Shown: positions 8,133 through 15,769 of the stretch, piece after piece
Layout of the letters: each line of letters begins with the position of its first letter
Numbering within the stretch: position 1 is the first letter of the stretch
Assembly (NCBI GenBank): GCA_030054175.1
Contig: JASGCM010000019.1
Span: 1-64,000, forward strand
Source of the DNA: Alphaproteobacteria bacterium
GTDB lineage: Bacteria > Pseudomonadota > Gammaproteobacteria > Burkholderiales > Burkholderiaceae_C
DNA: 64,000 nucleotides
Direction: 5' to 3'
Position numbers and translations under genes: made by a program
Notes under the pieces: model-generated
Database searches by the model: none
The model's input: only the letters and a program-made list of their open reading frames with translations
What the model was told of the DNA's origin: nothing

Positions 8133-8150
8133 AACCGAGAAATCTCGGTT
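8133..8150. terminator. Small hairpin between converging Fic and pcaF genes
   Basis: A perfect 8-bp inverted repeat AACCGAGA-AA-TCTCGGTT lies between the Fic stop (8117) and the pcaF stop (8149). It lacks a real T tract, so a terminator role is only likely from position. Confidence 0.35.
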
Positions 8151-9351
8151 AAACGCGCTCGAGAATGACCGCAATGCCCTGCCCCACGCCAATGCACATG
8201 GTGCACAGGGCGTAGCGGCCGCCGCTGCGGTGCAGCTGGTTGATCGCCGTGGTGGCCAATCGTGCTCCGCTGGCGCCCAGGGGGTGACCCAGGGCGATGG
8301 CGCCGCCGTTGGGGTTGACGCGCGGGTCGTCGTCGCGCAGGCCCAGTTGGCGCAGCACGGCCAGGCCCTGGGCGGCAAAGGCTTCATTCAGCTCAATCAC
8401 GTCGATTTGCTCCAGCTTCAGGCCGGTGAGGGCCAGCACCTTTTGGGTGGCCGGGGCGGGGCCGATGCCCATGATTCGCGGGGGCACGCCCACCGTGGCC
8501 ATGCCGACCACGCGGGCACGCGGGGTCAGGCCATGGCGGGCGGCCGCGGCCTCGCTGGCCAGCAGCAACGCACAGGCGCCGTCGTTGACGCCACTGGCGT
8601 TGCCGGCGGTCACAGTGCCGTCGGGGCGCACCACGCCTTTGAGCTTGGAGAGGGTCTCCATGCTGGTCTCGCGCGGGTGCTCGTCTTTGGCCACCACCAG
8701 CGGGTCGCCTTTTTTCTGCGGGATCGTCACGGGCACGATTTCGGTGTCAAAGACGCCCGCCTTTTGCGCTGCCACGGCCTTGAGCTGGCTGGCCAGGGCC
8801 ATGCGGTCCTGGGCTTCGCGCTCAATCTTGAAATCGGTGGCGACGTTCTCGGCGGTCTCGGGCATCGAGTCGACGCCGTATTTTTCTTTCATCAGCTTGT
8901 TGATGAAGCGCCAGCCGATGGTGGTGTCGTAGACCGCGTTGCTGCGGCTGAATGCGGTGTCGGCCTTGGGCATGACAAACGGGGCGCGGCTCATGCTCTC
9001 GACGCCACCGGCGATCATCAGCTCGGCCTCGCCGCTGCGGATCGCACGCGCCGAGGTGCCCACCGCATCGAGCCCTGAGCCGCACAGGCGGTTGATGGTG
9101 GCTCCGGACACTTCCAACGGCAAGCCCGCCAGCAGGCTGGCCATGTGGGCGACGTTGCGGTTGTCTTCACCGGCCTGATTGGCGTTGCCGTAGATCACGT
9201 CGGTGATGGCCTGCCAGTCGACCTTGGGGTTGCGCTGCATCAGGGCGCGCAGGGGGATCGCGCCCAGGTCATCGGTGCGCACGCTCGAGAGTGCGCCGCC
9301 ATAGCGGCCAAAGGGGGTGCGCACGGCGTCGCAAATGAAAGCGTGGTTCAT
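8149..9351 (-). CDS. pcaF: 3-oxoadipyl-CoA thiolase (acetyl-CoA acyltransferase)
   Basis: A 400-residue thiolase with nucleophile Cys90 in NRLCGSGLDAV, the NEAFAAQ box, GGAIALGHPLGASGAR with the catalytic His, and CIGVGQG carrying the second Cys. Length and the opening AFICDAVRTPFGRYGG match PcaF, which cleaves 3-oxoadipyl-CoA to succinyl-CoA and acetyl-CoA, the last step of the beta-ketoadipate pathway. It lies 41 nt after pcaJ in the pcaIJF operon. A general acetoacetyl-CoA thiolase is possible, but the neighbours favour PcaF. Confidence 0.88.
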   Translation of the reverse strand: MNHAFICDAVRTPFGRYGGALSSVRTDDLGAIPLRALMQRNPKVDWQAITDVIYGNANQAGEDNRNVAHMASLLAGLPLEVSGATINRLCGSGLDAVGTSARAIRSGEAELMIAGGVESMSRAPFVMPKADTAFSRSNAVYDTTIGWRFINKLMKEKYGVDSMPETAENVATDFKIEREAQDRMALASQLKAVAAQKAGVFDTEIVPVTIPQKKGDPLVVAKDEHPRETSMETLSKLKGVVRPDGTVTAGNASGVNDGACALLLASEAAAARHGLTPRARVVGMATVGVPPRIMGIGPAPATQKVLALTGLKLEQIDVIELNEAFAAQGLAVLRQLGLRDDDPRVNPNGGAIALGHPLGASGARLATTAINQLHRSGGRYALCTMCIGVGQGIAVILERV

Positions 9352-9392
9352 GGTTTTGTCTCCAGATACAAAAGATAAAGCGTGGGGTCAGG

Positions 9393-10034
9393 TCAGTTGA
9401 CGAAGGGCAGGCCGACGATCTGTTGCAGTTCTTCGCGGCTCAGGCCGTCGACGACGTCGATCAGACCCAGGCCGCGCGGCGTGCACGCCAGCGTGCACAG
9501 GTCGGTGTAGATGCGCTTGACGCAGGCGATGCCGGTCAGCGGATAGGTGCATTGCTGCACCACCTTGGACTGGCCTTGCTTGGTGAGCAAATCCATCATG
9601 ACCCAGGTTTGTTTGGCACCGGTGGCCAGGTCCATCGCGCCGCCCACGGCAGGGATGGCGTCGGCTTCGCCGGTGTGCCAGTTGGCCAGGTCGCCGGTGG
9701 CGCTGACCTGAAACGCGCCCAACACGCAGATGTCCAGGTGACCGCCTCGCATGATGGCAAAGCTGTCGGCATGGTGAAAGTATGAGCCGCCCGCGAGCAG
9801 GGTCACGGGCTGTTTGCCGGCGTTGATCAGGTCGTAGTCCTCTTGCCCGGCGGCGGGGGCAGGCCCCATGCCCAAAATGCCGTTTTCGGAGTGCAGCAGC
9901 ACTTCGCGGCTGGCCGGGATGTGGTTGGCCACCAGGGTCGGCTGGCCGATGCCCAGGTTGACGGTGGCGCCTTCGGGGATGTCTTGGGCCACGCGGGCGG
10001 CCAGTTGGTCTTTGGTTCGACGGGTGTAACTCAT
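9393..10034 (-). CDS. pcaJ: 3-oxoacid (3-oxoadipate) CoA-transferase subunit B
   Basis: A 213-residue beta subunit of a family I CoA-transferase. The segment LLHSENGILGMGP contains the Glu (SENG) that forms the covalent glutamyl-CoA intermediate. NLGIGQPTLVANHI is the usual N-terminal block. With subunit A it moves CoA from succinyl-CoA to 3-oxoadipate. The ATG at 10034 overlaps the pcaI stop (ATGA), indicating coupled translation of the two subunits. The open frame to 10235 is a shadow of pcaI. Acetoacetate (ScoB-like) specificity cannot be excluded from sequence alone; the adjacent PcaF-type thiolase argues for oxoadipate. Confidence 0.87.
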   Translation of the reverse strand: MSYTRRTKDQLAARVAQDIPEGATVNLGIGQPTLVANHIPASREVLLHSENGILGMGPAPAAGQEDYDLINAGKQPVTLLAGGSYFHHADSFAIMRGGHLDICVLGAFQVSATGDLANWHTGEADAIPAVGGAMDLATGAKQTWVMMDLLTKQGQSKVVQQCTYPLTGIACVKRIYTDLCTLACTPRGLGLIDVVDGLSREELQQIVGLPFVN

Positions 10035-10741
10035 GACTTGAACCCTCCGGCTTGGGTGGCGACACGGGGGATTTTGACGATCTGGCTGACAAAAATGCCG
10101 GGCGTCACGATGGTCTCGGGGTCCATCTGGCCCAGCTCGCAGATTTCGTGCACGGTGGCGACGGTCTTTTTGGCGGCGGTGGCCATGACCGGGCCAAAGT
10201 TGCGCGCCGCTTTGCGGTAGGTCAGGTTGCCCCAACGGTCGCCGCGCTCGGCGCGGATCAAGGCCAGGTCGCCGTGGATGGGTTCTTCAAACACGTACAT
10301 GCGGCCATTGATTTCGCGCGTTTCCTTCAGACTGCCATTGGCTTTTTTGGCCAGCTCGGTGCCATAGCCGGTGGGCGTGAAAAAACCGCCAATGCCAGCG
10401 CCTGCGGCACGCAGCCGCTCGGCCAGGTTGCCCTGGGGCACCAATTCAAGTTGCAGTTTGCCGCTGCGGTACAGACCGTCAAAGATGTGCGAGTCGGCCT
10501 GCCGCGGAAAACTGCAGATGATCTTGCGCACCCGGCCCGCCTTGAGCAGGGCGGCCAGGCCGGTCTCGCCGTTGCCGGCGTTGTTGTTGACGATGGTCAG
10601 GTCGCGGGCGCCCTGCTCGATCAGGCCGTCGATCAGCTCGGACGGGATCCCGGCGGTGCCGAACCCGCCGATCAGAACGGTGGCGCCATCGGGGGTGCCC
10701 TGGAGTGCGGCGGCGATGGAGGGAGAAATCTTGTTGATCAT
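10031..10741 (-). CDS. pcaI: 3-oxoacid (3-oxoadipate) CoA-transferase subunit A
   Basis: A 236-residue alpha subunit of a family I CoA-transferase with the glycine-rich motif TVLIGGFGTAGIPSELIDGL near the N-terminus and GIGGFFTPTGYGTELA in the middle, both standard for PcaI/ScoA. The ATG at 10741 begins MINKISPSIAAAL. The frame stays open much further upstream (to 11617), but that stretch is non-coding shadow of the DUF1841 and cytochrome genes. It is first in pcaIJF. A divergent gene starts 63 nt away, so the promoters share a short region. Confidence 0.87.
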   Translation of the reverse strand: MINKISPSIAAALQGTPDGATVLIGGFGTAGIPSELIDGLIEQGARDLTIVNNNAGNGETGLAALLKAGRVRKIICSFPRQADSHIFDGLYRSGKLQLELVPQGNLAERLRAAGAGIGGFFTPTGYGTELAKKANGSLKETREINGRMYVFEEPIHGDLALIRAERGDRWGNLTYRKAARNFGPVMATAAKKTVATVHEICELGQMDPETIVTPGIFVSQIVKIPRVATQAGGFKS

Positions 10742-10804
10742 GGGGGCAATTATGAACCAGCCGACGCAGTCTGACAGCGGTCTGACGCGCTTCGGGAGGG
10801 TGTC

Positions 10805-11257
10805 ATGGGTGACAATGGCTTCATGTTCACCCCCTCTCAAGAAGATGTCCGCCGGTTCTTTTGTGCCGTGCGGGCCAAGCAACAAGCCGCAGCGCCCATG
10901 GATGCGTTGGAAACCCTGGTCGCCCAGTGGATCGCCGAGCACCCCGAGTTTTTTGCCGATCTGGCCGATGTGCAGGCGGCGCTGACGCGCATGTACGAGG
11001 TCGAAGACGGCAAAACCAACCCTTTTTTTCACTTGTCCATGCACCTGTCGATCAGCGAGCAGTGCTCGATCGACCAGCCCCGGGGGGTGCGCCAGGCGGT
11101 CGAGTTGCTGGCGGCGCGCCGTGGCTCGTTGCACGATGCCCACCACCTGGCCATGGAGTGCCTGGGGCGCATGGTGTGGGAGAGCCAGCGCAGCGGCCGC
11201 CCGCCCGACGGGGCCGCTTATGTCGATCAGTTGCAGCGATTGGTGACGCGGGATTGA
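10805..11257 (+). CDS. DUF1841 family protein
   Basis: A 150-residue soluble protein with the DUF1841 core: FTPSQEDVRRFF, NPFFHLSMHLSISEQ, and a C-terminal block with HDAHHLAMECLGRMVWE. Family members are common in Beta- and Gammaproteobacteria and have no established function; the conserved histidines hint at a metal or ligand site. GGGAGG five bases before the ATG at 10805 supports this start. An internal ATG at 10823 (MFTPSQ) would match the usual family N-terminus equally well. It is divergent from pcaI and monocistronic. Confidence 0.8.
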   Translation: MGDNGFMFTPSQEDVRRFFCAVRAKQQAAAPMDALETLVAQWIAEHPEFFADLADVQAALTRMYEVEDGKTNPFFHLSMHLSISEQCSIDQPRGVRQAVELLAARRGSLHDAHHLAMECLGRMVWESQRSGRPPDGAAYVDQLQRLVTRD

Positions 11258-11289
11258 GCCTTGACCTTTGCCTGGGGGCTGACCCCAAG

Positions 11290-11326
11290 AAAAAAGCCGC
11301 CAGGCATGAGGCTCGGGCGGCTTTTT
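11290..11326. terminator. Bidirectional intrinsic terminator
   Basis: Stem AAAGCCGCC (11293-11301) with GGGCGGCTTT (11315-11324), flanked by A-rich and T-rich runs. It serves the converging DUF1841 and cytochrome c4 genes. The TGGGGGCTGACCCCA just before it (11273-11287) resembles a decayed copy of the GGGGTCAGACCCC repeat. Confidence 0.75.
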
Positions 11327-11358
11327 AACCCTGCAGGGCGCGGCCCTGCGCAGGTGGA

Positions 11359-12015
11359 TCAGCGGAATTTGGACTGGGGCACGACCTGCATCTCGCCGGG
11401 CTGTGCGGCCAGGTACTTGGCCAGCTCTTTGATCTCGGCGTTGGTGAATTGCTTGGCGATGCCACCCATGACGACGTTGTTGCGGCCCCAGGTACCCAGA
11501 TTTTCGGTTTTGTACGATTTCAGCGCCACGAACAGGTAGTCGGCGTGTTGACCGGCCAACTTGGGGTAGCTGCCGTCGATGCCCTTGGAGTAATTGACGC
11601 CGTGGCAAGAGGCGCAAGCGCCCTTGGTCAGCAACTCGGCCACTTTGCCGCTGGGCTCGGGCAGTTTCTCGGGTGCGGCGGGGGCCGTGCTGTGCCCGGC
11701 GTAGTAGGCCGCGATGTCAGCGATGTCTTGGTCGGTCAGCGAAGCGCCTATGCCCTTCATGGTGGGGTGCTTGCGGTCACCACTGCGGTAGGCCGCCAGG
11801 GCGCTGCTGATGTACTTGGCGTTTTGGCCAAAAATCATCGGAACACGATAGACTTCAGGGAAGCTGGCTTGATAGCCTTTGATGCCGTGGCAACCGATGC
11901 ACATGGCGATTTTTTTCTCGCCGGCCTTGGGATCGCCCTGAACGTCTTGGGCCAGCACCTGGCTGGTCACGAAAGAGACAGCAATAAAGAGGGCGGAAGT
12001 CAGGAGCTTTTTCAT
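11359..12015 (-). CDS. Diheme cytochrome c4-like protein
   Basis: A 218-residue periplasmic protein. A signal peptide (cleaved near LAQ/DVQ, about residue 23) precedes two class I cytochrome c domains with CIGCH (39-43) and CASCH (134-138). Distal methionines are likely in the PTMKGIG and GGIAKQF regions. Cytochromes c4 shuttle electrons from the bc1 complex to terminal oxidases. It is a single-gene unit with the moxR gene starting divergently 99 nt away. The two halves are clearly related to each other, as expected for this family. Confidence 0.88.
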   Translation of the reverse strand: MKKLLTSALFIAVSFVTSQVLAQDVQGDPKAGEKKIAMCIGCHGIKGYQASFPEVYRVPMIFGQNAKYISSALAAYRSGDRKHPTMKGIGASLTDQDIADIAAYYAGHSTAPAAPEKLPEPSGKVAELLTKGACASCHGVNYSKGIDGSYPKLAGQHADYLFVALKSYKTENLGTWGRNNVVMGGIAKQFTNAEIKELAKYLAAQPGEMQVVPQSKFR

Positions 12016-12114
12016 TTTGGGATGACAATCAAGGGGCGATTGAGGTAAATCAACCGAGCATTATATAGGGGCTTTTGAGCCATACAAAGAACCGAATCAC
12101 AGGATTTCCGCGAG

Positions 12115-12957
12115 ATGAAATTTAAAGGCACCAACAACTATGTGGCCACCCAGGATCTGATGCTGGCGGTCAACGCCGCCATCACCTTGAAGCGCCCCCT
12201 GCTGGTCAAGGGCGAGCCCGGCACCGGCAAGACCATGCTGGCCGAAGAGGTGGCCCAGGCCCTGAACATGCCCCTGCTGCAATGGCACATCAAGTCGACC
12301 ACCAAGGCCCAGCAGGGCCTGTACGAGTACGACGCCGTCAGCCGATTGCGCGACAGCCAGTTAGGCGACGAGCGGGTCAAGGACATTCAGAACTACATCA
12401 TCAAAGGCGTGCTCTGGCAAGCCTTCACCGCTGACGAGCCGGTGGCTCTGTTGATCGACGAGATCGACAAGGCGGACATCGAGTTCCCCAACGACTTGTT
12501 GCGCGAGATCGATCGCATGGAGTTTTATTGCTACGAGACGCGAGAGTTGATCAAAGCCAAGAACCGTCCCTTGGTGTTCATCACATCCAACAATGAAAAA
12601 GAATTGCCCGACGCCTTTCTGCGTCGCTGCTTCTTTCATTACATCAAGTTCCCCGATCCCGACACCATGCGCCAAATCGTGGATGTGCATTTCCCCAACT
12701 TGAAGAAAGAGCTCTTGGCTGTCGCGCTGAAAACTTTCTACGACGTGCGCAACCTGCCCGGCCTGAAAAAAAAGCCCAGCACCAGCGAGCTGCTCGATTG
12801 GTTGAAATTGCTGGTGGCCGAGGACATCCCTCTGTCGGCCCTGCAGGCCCAGGATGAAAAAGTCGCCATCCCACCCCTGGTCGGTGCCCTGCTGAAAAAC
12901 GAACAAGACGTGACCTTGTTTGAAAAGCTGGTCTTCATGCAAAGCCGCAACCGCTGA
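12115..12957 (+). CDS. MoxR-family AAA ATPase
   Basis: A 280-residue AAA+ ATPase. Walker A is GEPGTGKT (33-40), Walker B is VALLIDEIDKAD (110-121), sensor 1 is FITSNNEKELPDAFLRRC. This is the MoxR branch, which acts with von Willebrand factor A proteins as a chaperone pair for inserting cofactors or assembling complexes. The partner VWA gene is three genes downstream (13792-14976), so the cluster 12115-14976 forms a MoxR-VWA operon interrupted by a small membrane protein and an acetyltransferase. Confidence 0.92.
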   Translation: MKFKGTNNYVATQDLMLAVNAAITLKRPLLVKGEPGTGKTMLAEEVAQALNMPLLQWHIKSTTKAQQGLYEYDAVSRLRDSQLGDERVKDIQNYIIKGVLWQAFTADEPVALLIDEIDKADIEFPNDLLREIDRMEFYCYETRELIKAKNRPLVFITSNNEKELPDAFLRRCFFHYIKFPDPDTMRQIVDVHFPNLKKELLAVALKTFYDVRNLPGLKKKPSTSELLDWLKLLVAEDIPLSALQAQDEKVAIPPLVGALLKNEQDVTLFEKLVFMQSRNR

Positions 12958-12971
12958 AAGGCATTTGAATC

Positions 12972-13193
12972 ATGCTCAAACAGCTTGCCGAAGGACTGAC
13001 CGACGCCGCGGGCTTCGTGGTGGGTTCGCTCTTGGGTTACGGACTGGGGCAATTGCTGGAACTGCAGTTGTTTGCCGAAGGCTACAGCGCGGGCAGCATC
13101 TTTGCCATCGCCCTGGTGGGCTTGGGCGGGGGACTGGGTTTGCAAGCGGCGCGCTTCTTGCGCGGCAAAGGCGAAATTGGTGAGGACCGCTGA
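12972..13193 (+). CDS. Small membrane protein in the MoxR-VWA operon
   Basis: A 73-residue protein with two hydrophobic segments, roughly FVVGSLLGYGLGQLL (15-29) and SIFAIALVGLGGGLGLQAA (42-60), separated by a short acidic turn. The family is not recognised. It starts 15 nt after moxR and its stop immediately abuts the GNAT start codon, so the three are co-transcribed. Confidence 0.7.
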   Translation: MLKQLAEGLTDAAGFVVGSLLGYGLGQLLELQLFAEGYSAGSIFAIALVGLGGGLGLQAARFLRGKGEIGEDR

Positions 13194-13787
13194 ATGTTGA
13201 AGATCGAAGCGCTGCAATTGCGGGGTCGCCATGCGTCGCTGGTGCCCTTGTCGCACGACCACCACGATGACTTGATCGAGGCGGTCAACGACGGCCAACT
13301 GTGGGATCTTTGGTACACCTTCATCCCCCGGTCTGAGCACCTGCGTACCGAGATCGACAGGCGTCTGGGCTTGCAAGCCCAAGGCAGCATGCTGCCGTTT
13401 GCAGTGCTTGACGCCAGCGGCAGGGCGGTGGGCATGACCACTTTCATGAATATCGACGCCACCCACCATCGGGTTGAAATTGGCTCGACTTGGTACCGGC
13501 GCGCTGTTCAGCGCAGCGCCCTCAATACCGAATGTAAACGAATGTTGCTGGGTCACGCTTTTGAACAGCTGGGCTGCAACGCGGTGGAATTTCGCACGCA
13601 TTGGTTCAACCAGCCCAGCCGACAAGCGATTGAGCGCTTGGGCGCCAAGCTCGACGGCGTGCTGCGTGCGCACCAAATCGCACCCAACGGCAGTTTGCGC
13701 GACACCTGCGTGTACAGCATCGTGGCCCCCGAGTGGCCGGCCGTGCGCGCCCACCTGGATTTCCAGTTGCAACGACCTCGAGGTTGA
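13194..13787 (+). CDS. GNAT-family N-acetyltransferase (RimJ/RimL-like)
   Basis: A 197-residue GCN5-type acetyltransferase of the RimJ/RimL subgroup: beta strand GMTTFMNIDATHHRVEIGSTW, the conserved YRRAVQRSALNTECKRMLL acetyl-CoA region, and the terminal RTHWFNQPSRQAIERLGAKLDG. Proteins of this group acetylate amino groups of proteins or small molecules; the target is unknown. The ATG at 13194 directly follows the stop of the small membrane gene. The VWA gene begins 4 nt after its stop. Confidence 0.85.
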   Translation: MLKIEALQLRGRHASLVPLSHDHHDDLIEAVNDGQLWDLWYTFIPRSEHLRTEIDRRLGLQAQGSMLPFAVLDASGRAVGMTTFMNIDATHHRVEIGSTWYRRAVQRSALNTECKRMLLGHAFEQLGCNAVEFRTHWFNQPSRQAIERLGAKLDGVLRAHQIAPNGSLRDTCVYSIVAPEWPAVRAHLDFQLQRPRG

Positions 13788-13791
13788 AGCC

Positions 13792-14976
13792 ATGCTGACC
13801 GATTTCTTCTACACCCTGCGCGCGGCCAAAGTACCAGTATCGGTGCGCGAGTATCTGACCTTGCTTGAAGCCTTGCAAGCCGATGTCGTCGGCCCGCGCA
13901 GCGAAGCCTGCAGCCTGGATGATTTTTATTACCTCAGCCGCACCGCCTTGGTGAAGGACGAAAAGCATTTTGACAAATTTGATCGCGCGTTTGCCGCCTA
14001 TTTCAAAGGCGTCGAGATGCTGACCGACTTCACACAAGACGTGCCGCTGGACTGGCTGAAGAAGACGCTGGAAAAAGAGCTGACCCCCGAGCAAAAAGCC
14101 GCCATCGAAAAAATGGGCTGGGACGAGTTGATGGAGACGCTGCGCAAGAGGTTGGAGGAGCAAAAGGAGCGCCACGAGGGCGGCAGCAAGTGGATCGGCA
14201 CGGGCGGCACCTCGCCTTTTGGTAACGGGGGTTACAACCCGCAAGGCATTCGCATTGGCGGCAAGGGCGGCAACAAAAGCGCCGTCAAGGTGTGGGAGCA
14301 ACGCGCTTACCAAGACTATGACGACTCGCTTGAATTGGGCACGCGCAACATCAAGATCGCACTGCGCCGTTTGCGCCGCTTTGCCCGCGAGGGCTCACCC
14401 GACGAGTTGGATCTGGACGGCACCATCGCCAAGACGGCGGCCAATGCAGGTTATCTGGATATTTTGATGCGCCCGGAGCGGCACAACAATGTCAAGGTGT
14501 TGTTGCTGATGGATGTGGGCGGCACCATGGACGAGCACATCGCCCGCGTCGAGGAATTGTTCTCGGCGGTCAAGACCGAGTTCAAGCACCTGGAGTTTTT
14601 TTACTTTCACAACTGCGTGTATGATTTTTTGTGGAAGAACAACCGACGTCGCTTCGCCGAAAAATTCCCGACCTGGGACGTGATCCGAAAGTTCAACAAA
14701 GACTACAAACTGGTCTTTGTGGGCGACGCGACCATGAGCCCCTACGAGATTTTGCAGCCTGGGGGCAGCGTCGAGTACAACAACGAAGAGCCTGGCGCAG
14801 AGTGGTTGCAGAGGCTGGTGCACGCTTTCCCGAAATTCGCCTGGATCAATCCCGAGCCCCAAGGGGTGTGGCAGTACCGCCAGAGCATTGCGGTCATTCA
14901 GCAGATGATGAGCCAGCGCATGTTCCCGCTGACCCTGAAGGGGCTGGAGGAAGCGATGCGCATGCTGAGCAAGTAA
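13792..14976 (+). CDS. VWA domain-containing CoxE-like protein
   Basis: A 394-residue protein. The N-terminal region carries ADFFYTLR-like alpha-helical sequence typical of CoxE proteins; a Gly-rich linker runs 131-162. The C-terminal half is a von Willebrand factor A domain with the metal site DVGGTMD (241-247) in place of the canonical DxSxS, a variation seen in this protein group. MoxR ATPases and VWA proteins work together. The start ATG at 13792 is chosen because upstream in-frame sequence is a shadow of the GNAT gene. It ends the MoxR operon; tRNA-Arg follows. Confidence 0.87.
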   Translation: MLTDFFYTLRAAKVPVSVREYLTLLEALQADVVGPRSEACSLDDFYYLSRTALVKDEKHFDKFDRAFAAYFKGVEMLTDFTQDVPLDWLKKTLEKELTPEQKAAIEKMGWDELMETLRKRLEEQKERHEGGSKWIGTGGTSPFGNGGYNPQGIRIGGKGGNKSAVKVWEQRAYQDYDDSLELGTRNIKIALRRLRRFAREGSPDELDLDGTIAKTAANAGYLDILMRPERHNNVKVLLLMDVGGTMDEHIARVEELFSAVKTEFKHLEFFYFHNCVYDFLWKNNRRRFAEKFPTWDVIRKFNKDYKLVFVGDATMSPYEILQPGGSVEYNNEEPGAEWLQRLVHAFPKFAWINPEPQGVWQYRQSIAVIQQMMSQRMFPLTLKGLEEAMRMLSK

Positions 14977-15036
14977 ACATCAAGCGCATGCGTCAGCCCG
15001 CACCCTGAGGCCTGCCCCGCTAGAATCAGCGACACC

Positions 15037-15111
15037 GCCGCCGTAGTTCAATGGATAGAACGAGCGCCTCCTAAGCGCTAGATACAGGTTCGATTCCTGT
15101 CGGGGGCGCCA
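15037..15111 (+). tRNA. tRNA-Arg (anticodon CCT)
   Basis: A 75-nt cloverleaf with anticodon loop CTCCTAA (anticodon CCT), D-loop region AGTTCAATGGAT, T arm ACAGG-TTCGATT-CCTGT, discriminator G and encoded CCA. The acceptor stem GCCGCCG/CGGGGGC has one G4-G69 mismatch; all other pairs are canonical. Confidence 0.95.
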
Positions 15112-15112
15112 A

Positions 15113-15133
15113 GGGCCGAGAGGCCCTTTTTTT
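15113..15133 (+). terminator. Intrinsic terminator after tRNA-Arg
   Basis: Hairpin GGGCC-GAGA-GGCCC followed by seven T residues begins one base after the CCA end. Confidence 0.9.
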
Positions 15134-15151
15134 ATCTCCTGCGGGCCCTGT

Positions 15152-15730
15152 TTACTTGGCCTGCGGCGCGCCAAAACGAATGCCTATTTGAGACATCGCC
15201 TCGCGGGTGGCGGGGCCCCAGCGGCGGGCGATCTCTTGGCCCACCCCCTCAGCGTGGTAGACCGCGTCCTGGCTGTCGCCGGGCTCGGGCTGGATCATCA
15301 CCAACAATCGGCCCAACTCGGTGCCGATGTTTTTGAAGTCGCGGTACACGCCGGGAGGCACCGAGACGAAATCAAAAGGGTCGAGCACTGTGCTGTGCTG
15401 CCCCTCGTCGCCCCAGGTGATCTCAAAGCGGCCATTGACGCAAAAAAAGTTTTCGGTCGCGGCAGTGTGCATGTGCAGGCCCGCGCTGTCGCCGGGCGGG
15501 CACTCGGCCAGGGTGATGGTCAGGCCCGGTGCGCCTTTGACGGGCGCGATCTTGCTGCGCCCCTGCCAGCCCAGCGGTGACATGATGGGCATGACCTTGT
15601 CGGGGGACATCATCATCACCGCTTCGGCCGGTATGCCGTTGTTTTGGTTCATGGTGTCCTTGTAGGGCACCAGTTGTGCATAGCGCGCCACACGTTGGGC
15701 GACGGTGTCATCAATCGGGTTGTGGGACAT
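15152..15730 (-). CDS. Cupin-domain protein
   Basis: A 192-residue protein with one cupin barrel around residues 60-145: GLHMHTAATENFFCVNGRFEI corresponds to cupin motif 1 (two His and a Glu as metal ligands), and DFVSVPPGVYRDFKN to motif 2. The enzymatic reaction cannot be assigned. It is last in a three-gene minus-strand unit (LVIVD protein, G3E GTPase, cupin). A metal-dependent cupin next to a metal-chaperone GTPase suggests the GTPase could supply its metal, which is inference. Confidence 0.8.
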   Translation of the reverse strand: MSHNPIDDTVAQRVARYAQLVPYKDTMNQNNGIPAEAVMMMSPDKVMPIMSPLGWQGRSKIAPVKGAPGLTITLAECPPGDSAGLHMHTAATENFFCVNGRFEITWGDEGQHSTVLDPFDFVSVPPGVYRDFKNIGTELGRLLVMIQPEPGDSQDAVYHAEGVGQEIARRWGPATREAMSQIGIRFGAPQAK

Positions 15731-15769
15731 GGAACCTCCGGTGGTTGAGTGGACGCCCCGTTCACTGTG

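Noticed and set aside
10742-11617. Long N-terminal extension of the pcaI frame
   Set aside because: The extension is antisense to the DUF1841 gene and unlike any CoA-transferase; the ATG at 10741 gives the normal length.
14512-14535. Loss of the metal site in the VWA protein as a sign of inactivation
   Set aside because: DVGGTM appears to be a regular variant in this CoxE-like group and the rest of the gene is intact.
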